Assembly (NCBI GenBank): GCA_016717145.1
Contig: JADKGD010000006.1
Span: 186,001-250,000, forward strand
Source of the DNA: Saprospiraceae bacterium
Lineage (GTDB): Bacteria > Bacteroidota > Bacteroidia > Chitinophagales > Saprospiraceae
Direction: 5' to 3'
Length of the DNA: 64,000 nucleotides
Below the pieces are notes generated by a model, which was given only the letters and a program-made list of their open reading frames with translations, was not told where the DNA came from and ran no database searches. Position 1 is the stretch's first letter; the number at the start of each line of letters is the position of its first letter. Position numbers and translations under genes: made by a program. Below, one piece after another: positions 1 to 8,820 of the stretch.

Positions 1-995
1 ATACCGGTCGTATAATCAATTTCTGACTTTGATTTAATATCAAAGATCCCTGCCAGTCCCATTTTGTTTTGTGTAAGTGTCCCTGTTTTATCTGTACAAA
101 TCACGGTGGCAGCACCAAGCGTTTCGACAGTATAAGGGCTTTTTGCAATAACATTTTTTTTAAACAAATGATAGGCTCCCAAAGCCATAAAAGTGCTAAA
201 AGCTACTGGTATTTCCTCCGGCAAAACTGACATCGCCAGAGTCAATCCTTTCAGCAGACTTTGTAAAACGTCCTTGCTTATCAAATAATTCATAAGCCAA
301 ACTATCAAAAAAGCGATGGCACCAAATATAACCATAGTTTTGGTAAATCGCCTGATCTGAATTTGTAATGGGGTATCAGATTCTATCACATTTTTGAGTG
401 ATACACCAATTTTGCCTAATTCCGTTTGTAAGCCGACGGCACTTACTTTGGCCATACATGAACCGGAAACGACTACAGTACCTTTGAATATTACATTTGT
501 TCCGACACCGGTATATTTAAAAACCGGTAACGACTCGCCTGTCAATACACTTTCATCGACAGAAAAATCATTTACTCGTATAACAATGCCATCGGCTGGA
601 ATAACGTTGCCATCTTCATTATAGAATATATCGTCTACTACCAGACTTTCAACCGGAATTATACAATCAATACCGTTACGTCGCACTTTCGCCACCGGAT
701 CTGCTAATTTTTTTAGTGAATCTACTGCGTTTCTGCTTTTATGTTCCTGGTATAATGATATACCCGAAACAAAACACAATGCCAAAATCATAACCAGACC
801 TTCACTGTTTTTTTGAAGTATAAAATAAATAATGGCAATACTTAGAAGAATAATAAATAGAGGTTCAAAAACAACTCCTTTAATAGAAAGTAAAAAATTA
901 TTTTTTTCTGATATGTCTACTTTGTTCGCACCAAATGCGTCTCTGTGTTTGATAACCTGGTCGTCAGAGAGACCTGACAATTTTTCTACATCCAT
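1..995 (-). CDS. cation-transporting P-type ATPase, N-terminal part (runs off window)
   Basis: Reading the minus strand from the ATG at 995 gives about 331 codons with no stop before the window edge. The protein opens with a cation-ATPase N-terminal segment (MDVEKLSGLSDDQV), then two hydrophobic helices at about residues 43-80. It has the actuator loop TGES at about 151, PEEIP in the fourth membrane helix at about 255, and the phosphorylation motif DKTGTLT at about 300. These define a P-type ATPase, and PEEIP fits the P2 (Ca2+/Mn2+-type) group, so the likely role is ATP-driven cation export across the inner membrane. The nucleotide-binding domain and the last helices lie outside the window, so the ion cannot be assigned. 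An FNR-like inverted repeat lies 45-55 bp upstream of the start. Confidence 0.9.
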   Translation of the reverse strand, partial: MDVEKLSGLSDDQVIKHRDAFGANKVDISEKNNFLLSIKGVVFEPLFIILLSIAIIYFILQKNSEGLVMILALCFVSGISLYQEHKSRNAVDSLKKLADPVAKVRRNGIDCIIPVESLVVDDIFYNEDGNVIPADGIVIRVNDFSVDESVLTGESLPVFKYTGVGTNVIFKGTVVVSGSCMAKVSAVGLQTELGKIGVSLKNVIESDTPLQIQIRRFTKTMVIFGAIAFLIVWLMNYLISKDVLQSLLKGLTLAMSVLPEEIPVAFSTFMALGAYHLFKKNVIAKSPYTVETLGAATVICTDKTGTLTQNKMGLAGIFDIKSKSEIDYTTG

Positions 996-1038
996 AGATT
1001 TATTACATTGACTGGTAAAAATATGACCTTATTTTAGT

Positions 1039-1110
1039 AATACACATGATCCATATCATATAGCGGACTGTTATATATTTCTACAATTATAATATTTTGT
1101 TCCATTCTTT
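1039..1110. repeat. dispersed ~72-bp direct repeat, copy 1
   Basis: The segment aligns with 4889-4960 at a constant offset of 3850. The first 25 bases differ at one position, and the block AATATTTTGTT recurs at the same distance 50 bases further on. The conserved part holds an inverted repeat ATGAT-N4-ATCAT (about 1046-1059), similar in layout to FNR/CRP-family half-sites. This copy lies just upstream of the P-type ATPase start. Confidence 0.6.
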
Positions 1111-1153
1111 AACCCAAATTATCCGCTAGAAGTTTTTATAGGTTGAGCTTGGA

Positions 1154-1800
1154 CAATTTGACCGAGGAGTGCGCAGCAACCCTTGAGCAAATTGTCATAG
1201 ACGATACATCGTTTCAGATCATTCAGATCATTCGTCGTTCGTTTTGCCTCGCTACCCCCGAACCTTGAAAGGGGAGCGCTGTTCACTATTTTTCTTTGAG
1301 CGTGCTGAAAGTCCCTTTAGGGATTTAGGGTCGAGAATGGCTCTCTCTTTGCTCTTCTTACCCCCGACCCCTGAAGGGGAGTGCGACGCGCTTACCAGAC
1401 GATCTGGCAATTTGACCGAGGAGTGCGCAGCAACCCTTGAGCAAATTATCATAGACGATACGTTGTTTCAGATCATTCAGATCATTTGTCGTTCGTTTTG
1501 CCGCGCTACTCCCGAACCTTGAAAGGGGAGCGCTGTTCACTATTTTTCTTTGAGCGTGTGGAAAGTCCCTTTAGGGATTTAGGGTCGAGAATGGCTCTCT
1601 CTTTGCTCTCTTACCCCCGACCCCTGAAGGGGAGTGCGACGCGCTTACCAGACGATCTGGCAATTTGACCGAGGAGTGCGCAGCAACCCTTGAGCAAATT
1701 ATCATAGACCATACGTTGTTTCAGATCATTCAGATCATTTGTCGTTCGTTTTGCCGCGCTACCCCTGAAAGGGAGTGCTGGGCACTTGTTTGACAATTTG
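1154..1800. repeat. 254-bp tandem repeat, about 2.5 copies, hairpin-rich
   Basis: The block starting CAATTTGACCGAGGAG occurs at 1154, 1408 and 1661, giving periods of 254 and 253 bp. The third copy stops near 1800. Each copy contains several short stem-loops: TTTGACCGAGGAG...CCCTTGAGCAAA, AAATCC/GGGA-type stems, CCCCTGAAGGGG and CCAGACGATCTGG. Open frames across it repeat with the unit and have no recognisable protein, so I read the tract as non-coding. A related hairpin recurs at 25.65-25.92 kb. The rest of the 996-2063 gap shows only AT-rich sequence and a GCCC/GGGC palindrome near 1820-1840. Confidence 0.85.
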
Positions 1801-2063
1801 ACCGACAAATCATACAAAATATCGCCCCAATTGGGCGTATGATATTCTCTCATTACAAAGTCAAATACGAATCCGGGTTTAATGGGCATAAACCCCTAAT
1901 TGAATATGACCATTTATTGATTAATTATGATAATTAAACAAAATTTTGTTGCAAAATTGATATTATAGCTGTATATTTATTAAGTGAAAATTATTCGTAA
2001 GTACGTAATTACATTGTTTTTACAACATTATTCAAATTTTATAACTTTTTTAAACTATTTATA

Positions 2064-3033
2064 ATGAAAAACGTATTTTTATTCTTTAAAAAATATTTAT
2101 GGCATAATTTAATTCTATTTTTGTTAATTTTTATTCCTTACTTAAAAATAGAAGCTCAATCAAATTTATGTGATGATATCCCGTATAATGTGTCAGTCTA
2201 TCAAAACTTTGCTTCCGAGGTATAGAGACTGTATGATCACCAATGCAGCAGACCTCAAGCCTACGATCACCTTACTCAGAGCTGAGATCATTGCGCTTGA
2301 AAACAACACTACATTGAGCCCATGGATCAAACGATGGCTCATCGCCAAATACAAACGATGTCTCGACAAAGTCATCAAACAAAAATCAAAAGACGATAGA
2401 GATCAGAAAGGTAGTGACAGTACAGTGGTATTTCTGACATCGCAGCCTGAATTCAGGTATCAAGCGATGGCCTATGGCTTAATAATGGAATCTAATGATC
2501 ACCTTCAAGCTAGAACGCTGCTAAATACCTTGCCATACAGCGATGCCGGTGAGCAGGATTTTGTTGCTGTCCAACACATCTATCTGGATTATCTGGCTGA
2601 TAGATCTGCTTATGTATTGAGCAATGCCAATAAATCATTTATATACAATGCCGGCCTTAGACAACATCCATTAGCAGGTTTTGCGCGGGCTATTCACTTT
2701 ACCATGACTGGCCAGAAAGTACCCGTGATCTTGACCCATTTGAATGGCCATACTCAAATTAGGTCAAAAAAAGATATAAAACCTGAAAGTAAAACGAAGA
2801 TCTATCCCAATCCTACAGATCAACAAAGTTTCACAATAGATATGTCGGATTTTGATGATAATACACAATATTTATGTTCCATTTTGGATATATATGGTAA
2901 AGTAATCAGCCAAAACAGGATATCACATAGCAAACAGTCCATTGACTTGCACAATATTGTTAATGGCATCTATATCGTTAAGATTACAAATGGCGACAGA
3001 ATGGTACATGTAGAAAAATTGATGGTAAAATAA
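2064..3033 (+). pseudogene. broken T9SS-sorted surface protein
   Basis: An ATG at 2064 begins a 53-residue signal-peptide ORF (MKNVFLFFKKYLWHN..., hydrophobic core, then EAQSNLCDD), which stops at about 2223. A second frame, open from 2170, carries the rest. It encodes about 200 residues of unrecognised helical sequence (SPWIKRWLIAKYKRCLDK...) and a type A T9SS C-terminal domain from about 2800 (YPNPTDQQSF...GIYIVKITNGD). The two frames differ by one position, and the C-terminal frame has no signal peptide of its own. I therefore read one gene broken by a frameshift or internal deletion. Its last 230 bp and the downstream palindrome are duplicated in the next gene. Base composition rises in GC in the central part, which suggests a mosaic origin. 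Confidence 0.6.
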
Positions 3034-3112
3034 TTTATAACAAATTGTGAGCATGAATATTCATGCTCACAATAAATTTTATGCTTATGAGAATTTTGAT
3101 TCTAATATTTAT
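2803..3112 (+). repeat. 310-bp direct repeat, copy 1 (T9SS domain, palindrome, next gene start)
   Basis: It matches 4347-4656 without gaps at an offset of 1544. It covers the T9SS sorting domain, the stop codon, the 30-bp palindrome and the first codons of the following signal peptide (AATTTTGATTCTAATATTTAT in both). The constant offset shows tandem duplication of a unit of about 1.5 kb. Confidence 0.85.
3044..3073. terminator. perfect 30-bp palindrome after the first T9SS gene
   Basis: Bases 3044-3073 read the same on both strands (arms ATTGTGAGCATGAAT and its complement), 10 bases after the stop at 3033. The position suggests a transcription terminator or 3'-end hairpin, but no clean T-tract follows. 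The second copy at 4588-4614 has lost full symmetry (GCTCAC became GCCCAC). Confidence 0.5.
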
Positions 3113-4577
3113 GTTCACTCAATTTACTTTAGTAGCACAGGACTATTTTTATATTTCAAATAATAATTTTGGCAGGACAGCTGCCAATTACCAATGTTTA
3201 AATCATGAAAATAGGGTATTTACATTTACATCAAGGTTGTGTGAATTTACCGAATGTGGTACTGTGAGTGAAGTTGATGTTCTGGGTAATATTAAATGGA
3301 CTTTAGAATTACCTAATACAGACTTGGCTCCGCAATCAAGTTGTATCTTTAATGATACATTGTATGTCTCAGGTAATTATTCACCAGGTGAAGGAATTAC
3401 TTGTTTACATAAAATATCTTTGGATGGAAAATTAAGGAACAGCTTTCTTTTCTCTGATCCAAATAAAAGAATTAATAGAAGTTTAATTCTAGATCTTTGT
3501 CGATTTAAAGATAAATTTATTATATCCGGTCAAGGTTTCATTAATGAAGAAAGTAAAGGCATTATAATCTCAATAAATGGTTTATCTATGAAACTAGACA
3601 CTATTGTCATTGACGACAGTAAAGAGTTTACGATTTTGGAGGATAATTTTATTGGGTCTGATAGCCTGCTAACATGTTTTTACAAAGTAAATAAAAAACT
3701 TTGGCCGGATCAAGTGCGCCGCATCGTAAAGTACGACACAAATTTTAATCAGGTTTGGTCATACACATCAGACACCTTGGGTAGGAACCCTTCTTTTCCA
3801 CGAGGTACCGTACTCAGAGATGGCCGAATAACACTTGTAGATTTTAGACCCGGCTGGCCGACTGGCTTAAATGCCCTGCGGTGTCTCGATACCATCACAA
3901 AACAAACTTCGTGGATGTATAGCTACCCGTTTATACAATCCTGGGGCCGATATTTGCTTAGTGTAAAACAACTTAGAAATGGAGATATCATTTGTACAGG
4001 AGAGTACACTACCAAGGCGACAGAACCACGTATTGAAGGATCACCGTATATGATGCGTCTTGATATCAATGGCAATCTGCTCTGGGAGCATGCCTACATA
4101 GAGATCGCGCCCGATGGCGAGGATAAAGGCGGCAATTTGTGGGACGTCATAGAGCTCGACAATGGCGATCTCATGGCCGTAGGTTTTGTAACTAACAACA
4201 ATAAGTGGGATCCACTCATCATCCGTACCGATCATCGTGGCTGTATGGATGGTGGTAGTACCAATTGTCCTACGGTCAGGATTATAGACCTTTCAAGCGG
4301 TGCGGAGGATGAAATAACAGTACATAATAACAAAAAAATATCTATTTATCCCAATCCTACAGATCAGCAAAGTTTCACAATAGATATGTCGGATTTTGAT
4401 GATAATACACAATATTTATATTCCATTTTGGATATATATGGCAAAGTAATCAGCCAAAACAGGATATCACATCGCGAACAGTCCATTGACTTGCACAATA
4501 TTGTTACTGGCATCTATATCGTTAAGATTACAAATGGCGACATAATGGTACATGTAGAAAAATTGATGGTAAAATAA
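3087..4577 (+). CDS. T9SS type A sorted secreted protein with beta-propeller-like body
   Basis: I chose the ATG at 3087 because it opens a clean signal peptide (MRILILIFMFTQFTLVAQ). The earlier ATG at 3063 lies inside the palindrome. The mature protein of about 480 residues has repeated strand patterns such as GNIKWTLELPNTD, DGKLRNSF and GDIICTGEYT, seen in outer-surface proteins with propeller-like folds. It ends in a T9SS type A domain (YPNPTDQQSF...GIYIVKI...VEKLMVK). The function is unknown; export through the type IX system to the cell surface is expected. The sorting domain is nearly identical to that of the upstream broken gene. The first 600 bp are AT-rich and 3.7-4.3 kb is richer in GC, which hints at recombination between family members. 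Confidence 0.8.
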   Translation: MRILILIFMFTQFTLVAQDYFYISNNNFGRTAANYQCLNHENRVFTFTSRLCEFTECGTVSEVDVLGNIKWTLELPNTDLAPQSSCIFNDTLYVSGNYSPGEGITCLHKISLDGKLRNSFLFSDPNKRINRSLILDLCRFKDKFIISGQGFINEESKGIIISINGLSMKLDTIVIDDSKEFTILEDNFIGSDSLLTCFYKVNKKLWPDQVRRIVKYDTNFNQVWSYTSDTLGRNPSFPRGTVLRDGRITLVDFRPGWPTGLNALRCLDTITKQTSWMYSYPFIQSWGRYLLSVKQLRNGDIICTGEYTTKATEPRIEGSPYMMRLDINGNLLWEHAYIEIAPDGEDKGGNLWDVIELDNGDLMAVGFVTNNNKWDPLIIRTDHRGCMDGGSTNCPTVRIIDLSSGAEDEITVHNNKKISIYPNPTDQQSFTIDMSDFDDNTQYLYSILDIYGKVISQNRISHREQSIDLHNIVTGIYIVKITNGDIMVHVEKLMVK

Positions 4578-4656
4578 TTTATAACAAATTGTGAGCATGA
4601 ATATTCATGCCCACTTTACTTTTACCTCTCAAGCAAATTTTGATTCTAATATTTAT
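4347..4656 (+). repeat. 310-bp direct repeat, copy 2, ending in a vestigial third gene start
   Basis: This is the partner of 2803-3112. After the degenerate palindrome it keeps the signal-peptide coding sequence of the family (AATTTTGATTCTAATATTTAT), but the start codon is lost (AAG in place of ATG) and a stop follows soon. It looks like the remnant of a third tandem gene. The gap up to 5068 holds no other gene that I can see. Confidence 0.75.
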
Positions 4657-4888
4657 ACTAACTAATTTTTTTTACTGGTGATTGAATAAATATTGCAAAT
4701 GCACTAAAGATTCAGGTATGTGTCTAATTATACAGACTTGGAAAAACCCAAAAAATCGAAAGTCTGATTATTAGAATACCTGACCGACTACAATTTTGCA
4801 AAGTGGCTATATCTAATATTAGATTTCCGGTCAAAACCTTATCGTTTGACAGGAAGAAACACCTCAGTAGAGATTAATAAATTATTTT

Positions 4889-4960
4889 AATACACATGAT
4901 CCATGTCATATAGTTGTTTATCTCAAATTCCTACTAGTCTAATATTTTGTTACAATTTTT
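4889..4960. repeat. dispersed ~72-bp direct repeat, copy 2
   Basis: This is the partner of 1039-1110, with the same FNR-like inverted repeat (ATGAT-N4-GTCAT here) and the same 50-base spacing to AATATTTTGTT. The two copies bracket 3.85 kb holding the tandem repeat and the two T9SS genes. It lies about 110-180 bp upstream of the next gene. Confidence 0.6.
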
Positions 4961-5033
4961 TATAATTAATATTCATTAATTTGTGTTTCACGACATGATG
5001 TGTCAAAACCTCATTAAAATTATATTGTTAACA

Positions 5034-5063
5034 TTTGTAATTTTGTTTTTTATCTTAGTTTTG
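5034..5063 (+). promoter_or_regulatory. Bacteroidota-type promoter (TTTG-N18-TAGTTTTG)
   Basis: TTTG at 5034-5037 and TAGTTTTG at 5056-5063 fit the -33 TTTG and -7 TAnnTTTG consensus of Bacteroidota sigma factor promoters, with 18 bases between them (19-21 is usual). Transcription would start at about 5068-5071, on top of the GTG start codon of the next gene. Confidence 0.5.
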
Positions 5064-5068
5064 TATCT

Positions 5069-7777
5069 GTGAATAAATATATAATATTTTTATTGTTTTT
5101 AATATTGGCCAGCATTACACCTGCTGTACTATTTGCAACCCATAATCGTGCAGGTGAAATCACTTATCGGCAAATTGGACCATTGACAGTAGAAATGACC
5201 ATTACGACCTACACCAAAAACAGCAGTACTGCGGCTGATCGTGATAGTCTTGACGTGTTTTGGGGTGACGGAACCAACCAATTTGTCAGAAGAGACAATA
5301 GTAAAACACGAATTTTGCCAAATGATATTAAAATCAACTATTATATTACAAACCATACATATCCTGGTGTAGCGACATATACCATTTCGTTTCTTGATCC
5401 AAACAGAGTCGGTGGAATTTTGAATGTCAATTACCCCAATTCTATTGATATCCCGTTTTTTTTATCTACGACTTTCACCTTACTAGACCAACAATTTCAA
5501 GGATTTAATAACTCTGCAATCTTGCTTCAACCTCCGGTAGATATTGGTTGTGTCAATAAATTATTTATCCACAATCCCAATGCATATGATAAAGACGGAG
5601 ATAGTCTGGCATATGAACTCACAGCCCCATTACAGGGCCTCAACACGCCTGTGCCAGGCTATAAACTGCCCGATGAGGTTGGTGCAGTGTTCAATAAATT
5701 GACCATTAATGCATTAACCGGAGAAGTACGTTGGAACTCACCCAAATTACAGGGTGAATATAATATTGCGATCCGTATCAAAGAGTTTAGAAACGGGAAA
5801 CTCATTAATGTGATATTGAGAGACATGCAAATTCTGATTAATGCTTGCGAAAATGAACCGCCAACAATCAAATCAATCGAAGAAATATGTGTCATTGCCG
5901 GAACAAAAATATCTATTGATATCGAAGTGAATGATGCGAATACAAAAGACAAAGTAAAACTTAGTGGTACTGGTGGACCTTTTGAAATTACTTCGCCGGC
6001 TATGCTTATAGGGCCAAAATTTTTTACAGCAGTTAAGTTTAATGCAAAGTTGGAATGGCAGACTACCTGCAACCATATTTCCAACCAATATTATCAGGTT
6101 GTATTACGGGCAGTAGATAATTTTTATCCCGACTCTACCGGCCTTGCTACACTTAAAACCATAAGGATAAAAATTGTAGGACCAGCGCCAAAAAATCTGG
6201 TAACCAGATCCGAAAATGCGAAGATCAGACTTGAATGGGACGCACCATACGATTGCGAAGTTACAGATGATAATTATTTTCAGGGGTTTTCAGTCTGGCG
6301 GAAAATAGCAAGTACTTCTTACGTTCCCGACACCTGTAATCCTGGTTTAACTTTTTCACCATATAAAAAAATAGTTTTCAAAACCACAAAACAAGAAGAT
6401 GGGAAATATTATTTTATTGATGATAAAATATCAAATGGGAATACTTACTGTTACAGAGTTCAGGCTGAATTTGCAAAACTTACTGTTACGAATAATCCCT
6501 TCAACCGCGTTGAAAGTCTTCCTTCAAATGAATCCTGTCTGATCCTGCTAAGAGACATTCCTTTGATTACTAAGGTCTCTGTCCAGTTTACTTCGACCAT
6601 TGCCGGTAAAATTCACCTCAGGTGGATCAAACCTTTTGCAGAACAATTGGATACGCTTCTAAACCCCGGACCATATCGTTATGAAATACTCAGGGCAGAT
6701 AAAAATCTTGTTTTTGAAAGTGTCACAAGTATTACCGTGCCTTATTTCCAGTCAGTACTTGACACCAATTACTTCGATACCGGCCTGAATACGCTTGAAA
6801 AACAATACTTTTATATCATTGCTTTCCATAGTAACGGAAAAAAATATGGAGAATCACCACAGGCTTCTTCAGTATTTTTAAATATAATTCCAACAGATAA
6901 AACGAATTTACTTGAATGGGATAGTGAAACGCCATGGAGCAATAATAATTATAAGATTTATAAAAAAAATGCGTCGGGTCTTTATGTATTTCTGGTTGAT
7001 CGGGCTGAAACTTTTTATAAGGACGAAAATCTGATTAATGATAGTTTGTATTGCTATAAAATTATGTCAGAAGGAACTTATTCGATTCCATCTATAGAAG
7101 ATCCCATCATTAATGATTCTCAGGAAGCATGCCAAAAACCGAACGACAATGTTCCACCTTGTGCACCTGTTACCTCTGTTCTCAATATTTGTGACATCAT
7201 CACAAGCGATGTTAACGAAGATCAGCTGTTTAATACAGTGAGTTGGACAAATCCATTTCTTAAGTGCCCGGATATAGCAGACGATATTGTTTCGTATAAT
7301 ATTTATTACGGAGAAACAATCAACGATTCATTAGTTAAAATATCCAATCAAGCTGCGACGGAAGTTTTAAAATTTATACATTATCCAGCCAATGGTTTAT
7401 TAGGTTGCTATGCTGTGAGCGCCATTGATGGATTGGGCAATGAAAGCAAAAAGAGCAATACAGTTTGTGTGGACAACTGTCCGTTTTATGAATTACCTAA
7501 TACGTTTACACCAAACGGTGACGGTCACAATGATTTATTTGTACCAAGGGTAAATCTATTTATACTTAACATCGAACTGAAAATATTTAACCAATGGGGT
7601 AATTTAGTGTTTGAAACATCAGACCCGGCAATTAAATGGAATGGCAATACCACGTCCGGTAAAGAGCTTTCAGATGGCACATATTATTATACATGTAAAG
7701 TATTCGAAAACAGAGTTACAGGTGTCACACAAGCAAAAGACCCATTGACCGGATTTATCCATATAATAAGAAATTAA
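5069..7777 (+). CDS. large surface protein with T9SS type B (gliding-motility-associated) C-terminal domain
   Basis: The start is a GTG at 5069. It is the only start that leaves the signal peptide (MNKYIIFLLFLILASITPAVLFA) intact. The 902-residue protein has an N-terminal region with PKD-like features (DSLDVFWGDGTNQFVRRD), several fibronectin-III-like blocks between about 370 and 800 (APKNLVTRSENAKIRLEWDAP, GKIHLRWIKP, NLLEWDSETPW) and a type B sorting domain from about 810 (NTFTPNGDGHNDLFVP...IFNQWGNLVFETSD...DGTYYYTCKV). Family knowledge points to T9SS export and an adhesive or structural role on the cell surface. The stop overlaps the next start by one base (TAATG), so riboflavin synthase may be translationally coupled. 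Confidence 0.9.
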   Translation: MNKYIIFLLFLILASITPAVLFATHNRAGEITYRQIGPLTVEMTITTYTKNSSTAADRDSLDVFWGDGTNQFVRRDNSKTRILPNDIKINYYITNHTYPGVATYTISFLDPNRVGGILNVNYPNSIDIPFFLSTTFTLLDQQFQGFNNSAILLQPPVDIGCVNKLFIHNPNAYDKDGDSLAYELTAPLQGLNTPVPGYKLPDEVGAVFNKLTINALTGEVRWNSPKLQGEYNIAIRIKEFRNGKLINVILRDMQILINACENEPPTIKSIEEICVIAGTKISIDIEVNDANTKDKVKLSGTGGPFEITSPAMLIGPKFFTAVKFNAKLEWQTTCNHISNQYYQVVLRAVDNFYPDSTGLATLKTIRIKIVGPAPKNLVTRSENAKIRLEWDAPYDCEVTDDNYFQGFSVWRKIASTSYVPDTCNPGLTFSPYKKIVFKTTKQEDGKYYFIDDKISNGNTYCYRVQAEFAKLTVTNNPFNRVESLPSNESCLILLRDIPLITKVSVQFTSTIAGKIHLRWIKPFAEQLDTLLNPGPYRYEILRADKNLVFESVTSITVPYFQSVLDTNYFDTGLNTLEKQYFYIIAFHSNGKKYGESPQASSVFLNIIPTDKTNLLEWDSETPWSNNNYKIYKKNASGLYVFLVDRAETFYKDENLINDSLYCYKIMSEGTYSIPSIEDPIINDSQEACQKPNDNVPPCAPVTSVLNICDIITSDVNEDQLFNTVSWTNPFLKCPDIADDIVSYNIYYGETINDSLVKISNQAATEVLKFIHYPANGLLGCYAVSAIDGLGNESKKSNTVCVDNCPFYELPNTFTPNGDGHNDLFVPRVNLFILNIELKIFNQWGNLVFETSDPAIKWNGNTTSGKELSDGTYYYTCKVFENRVTGVTQAKDPLTGFIHIIRN

Positions 7778-8373
7778 TGTTCAGCGGAATTATAGAAACT
7801 ACAGGCGTAGTAACAAAAATAGAAACAGAGGGAAGCAACAAACATTTTACAATCACTTCCGGCATTGCTGGTGAAACATATATTGATCAGAGTATTTCCC
7901 ATAATGGCGTTTGTCTCACCGTGGTCAGCAGGAAAAAGGAATCATATGTGGTGACAGCCATTAATGAAACGCTCATAAAAACCAATCTAGGCCAGTGGAA
8001 AACAGGTGACACCGTCAATCTTGAACGATCGCTAACCTCCAATGCCCGCATAGATGGTCATTTTGTACAAGGCCATGTTGACGGGACTGCCATTTGTAGG
8101 CAAGTTGAAACGCTACAGGGAAGTTGGTATTTTCATTTTATAATCAAGGCCCAGGATCAAAAACTTATTGTGGATAAAGGATCAATTTGTATCAACGGCG
8201 TAAGCCTTACCGTCGTTGAAGCAAAAGATGATTTCTTTTCTGTTGCCATCATTCCTTACACCTATGAACATACCAATTTTAATTATTTAAAACCAGGAGC
8301 GGTGGTCAATATTGAGTTTGATATTTTGGGTAAGTACATTGTGAAATATATGGAAAAACTGGGGTTTAAATAG
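7777..8373 (+). CDS. ribE: riboflavin synthase, alpha chain
   Basis: The 198-residue protein starts MFSGIIETTG, the usual riboflavin synthase N-terminus. It shows two lumazine-binding repeats: residues 1-95 with SISHNGVCLTVV and ARIDGHFVQGHVDG, and 96-190 with GSICINGVSLTVVEA and TNFNYLKPGAVVNIEFD. The enzyme dismutates two 6,7-dimethyl-8-ribityllumazine molecules to riboflavin. Its length is normal. It follows the large surface-protein gene with a 1-base overlap, an unusual partner for a vitamin gene. Its stop codon falls at the left edge of a MITE-like element. Confidence 0.95.
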   Translation: MFSGIIETTGVVTKIETEGSNKHFTITSGIAGETYIDQSISHNGVCLTVVSRKKESYVVTAINETLIKTNLGQWKTGDTVNLERSLTSNARIDGHFVQGHVDGTAICRQVETLQGSWYFHFIIKAQDQKLIVDKGSICINGVSLTVVEAKDDFFSVAIIPYTYEHTNFNYLKPGAVVNIEFDILGKYIVKYMEKLGFK

Positions 8374-8765
8374 AGTCTGCTGACGGTATTCATAAATTAT
8401 TGATTTACAATTTTATATGTAAAAATTGAATGAATAAGATGCACGAGATTTTCTAGATATAATTTAAAACCCTTGCACATTAGCTAATCTTTTGCCCTGT
8501 GCGGGCAGCAGTTACTTTTTTTCATCGCTAAAAAAAGTAACCAATCAACAATGGCGGACTAGTTCAAAAAAGGCGAATGCAAGCACCGTTCACTCCCAAA
8601 TCTACATGCTTTTTCTATCGCAATTGGTACGTATAGCCTAATATTAGTGGTTGTTTAGCGATAGACGCAATTCCGATTTTTCGTTCTCTTTCGCTGTTTT
8701 TTGAACAAACGTCCCCATATTGTTTCTTTCAAACCATCATGATCTGACATATTCAGCAGACCCTA
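8371..8765. mobile_element. MITE-like element with 13-bp terminal inverted repeats
   Basis: TAGAGTCTGCTGA at 8371-8383 is matched by the complement of TAGGGTCTGCTGA at 8753-8765. These 13-bp inverted ends bound a 395-bp non-coding stretch. Inside are a GCCC/GGGC stem at about 8494-8506 and a strong hairpin at 8511-8541. No ORF or transposase is present and I see no clear target-site duplication. The first three bases of the left end are the ribE stop codon. The region could also be just a terminator-rich spacer. Confidence 0.4.
8511..8541. terminator. 12-bp perfect stem-loop, GTTAC-T7 / A7-GTAAC
   Basis: GTTACTTTTTTT, a 7-base loop (CATCGCT), then AAAAAAAGTAAC. It lies between the convergent ribE and GH16 genes. 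It is symmetrical and could end transcription from either side, or be the core of the surrounding palindromic element. Confidence 0.45.
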
Positions 8766-8820
8766 ATTAGAGCTTGTTGACACTGAGTTAAATAGGGTAC
8801 TGCCCATCTGCTAAATCAGT

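Noticed and set aside
1244..1889. Short ORFs on both strands across the 254-bp repeat
   Set aside because: They recur with the repeat period on both strands, have no ribosome-binding context and encode no recognisable domain.
3063..3086. ATG at 3063 as start of the second T9SS gene
   Set aside because: It lies inside the 30-bp palindrome and adds non-signal residues; the ATG at 3087 gives a standard signal peptide.
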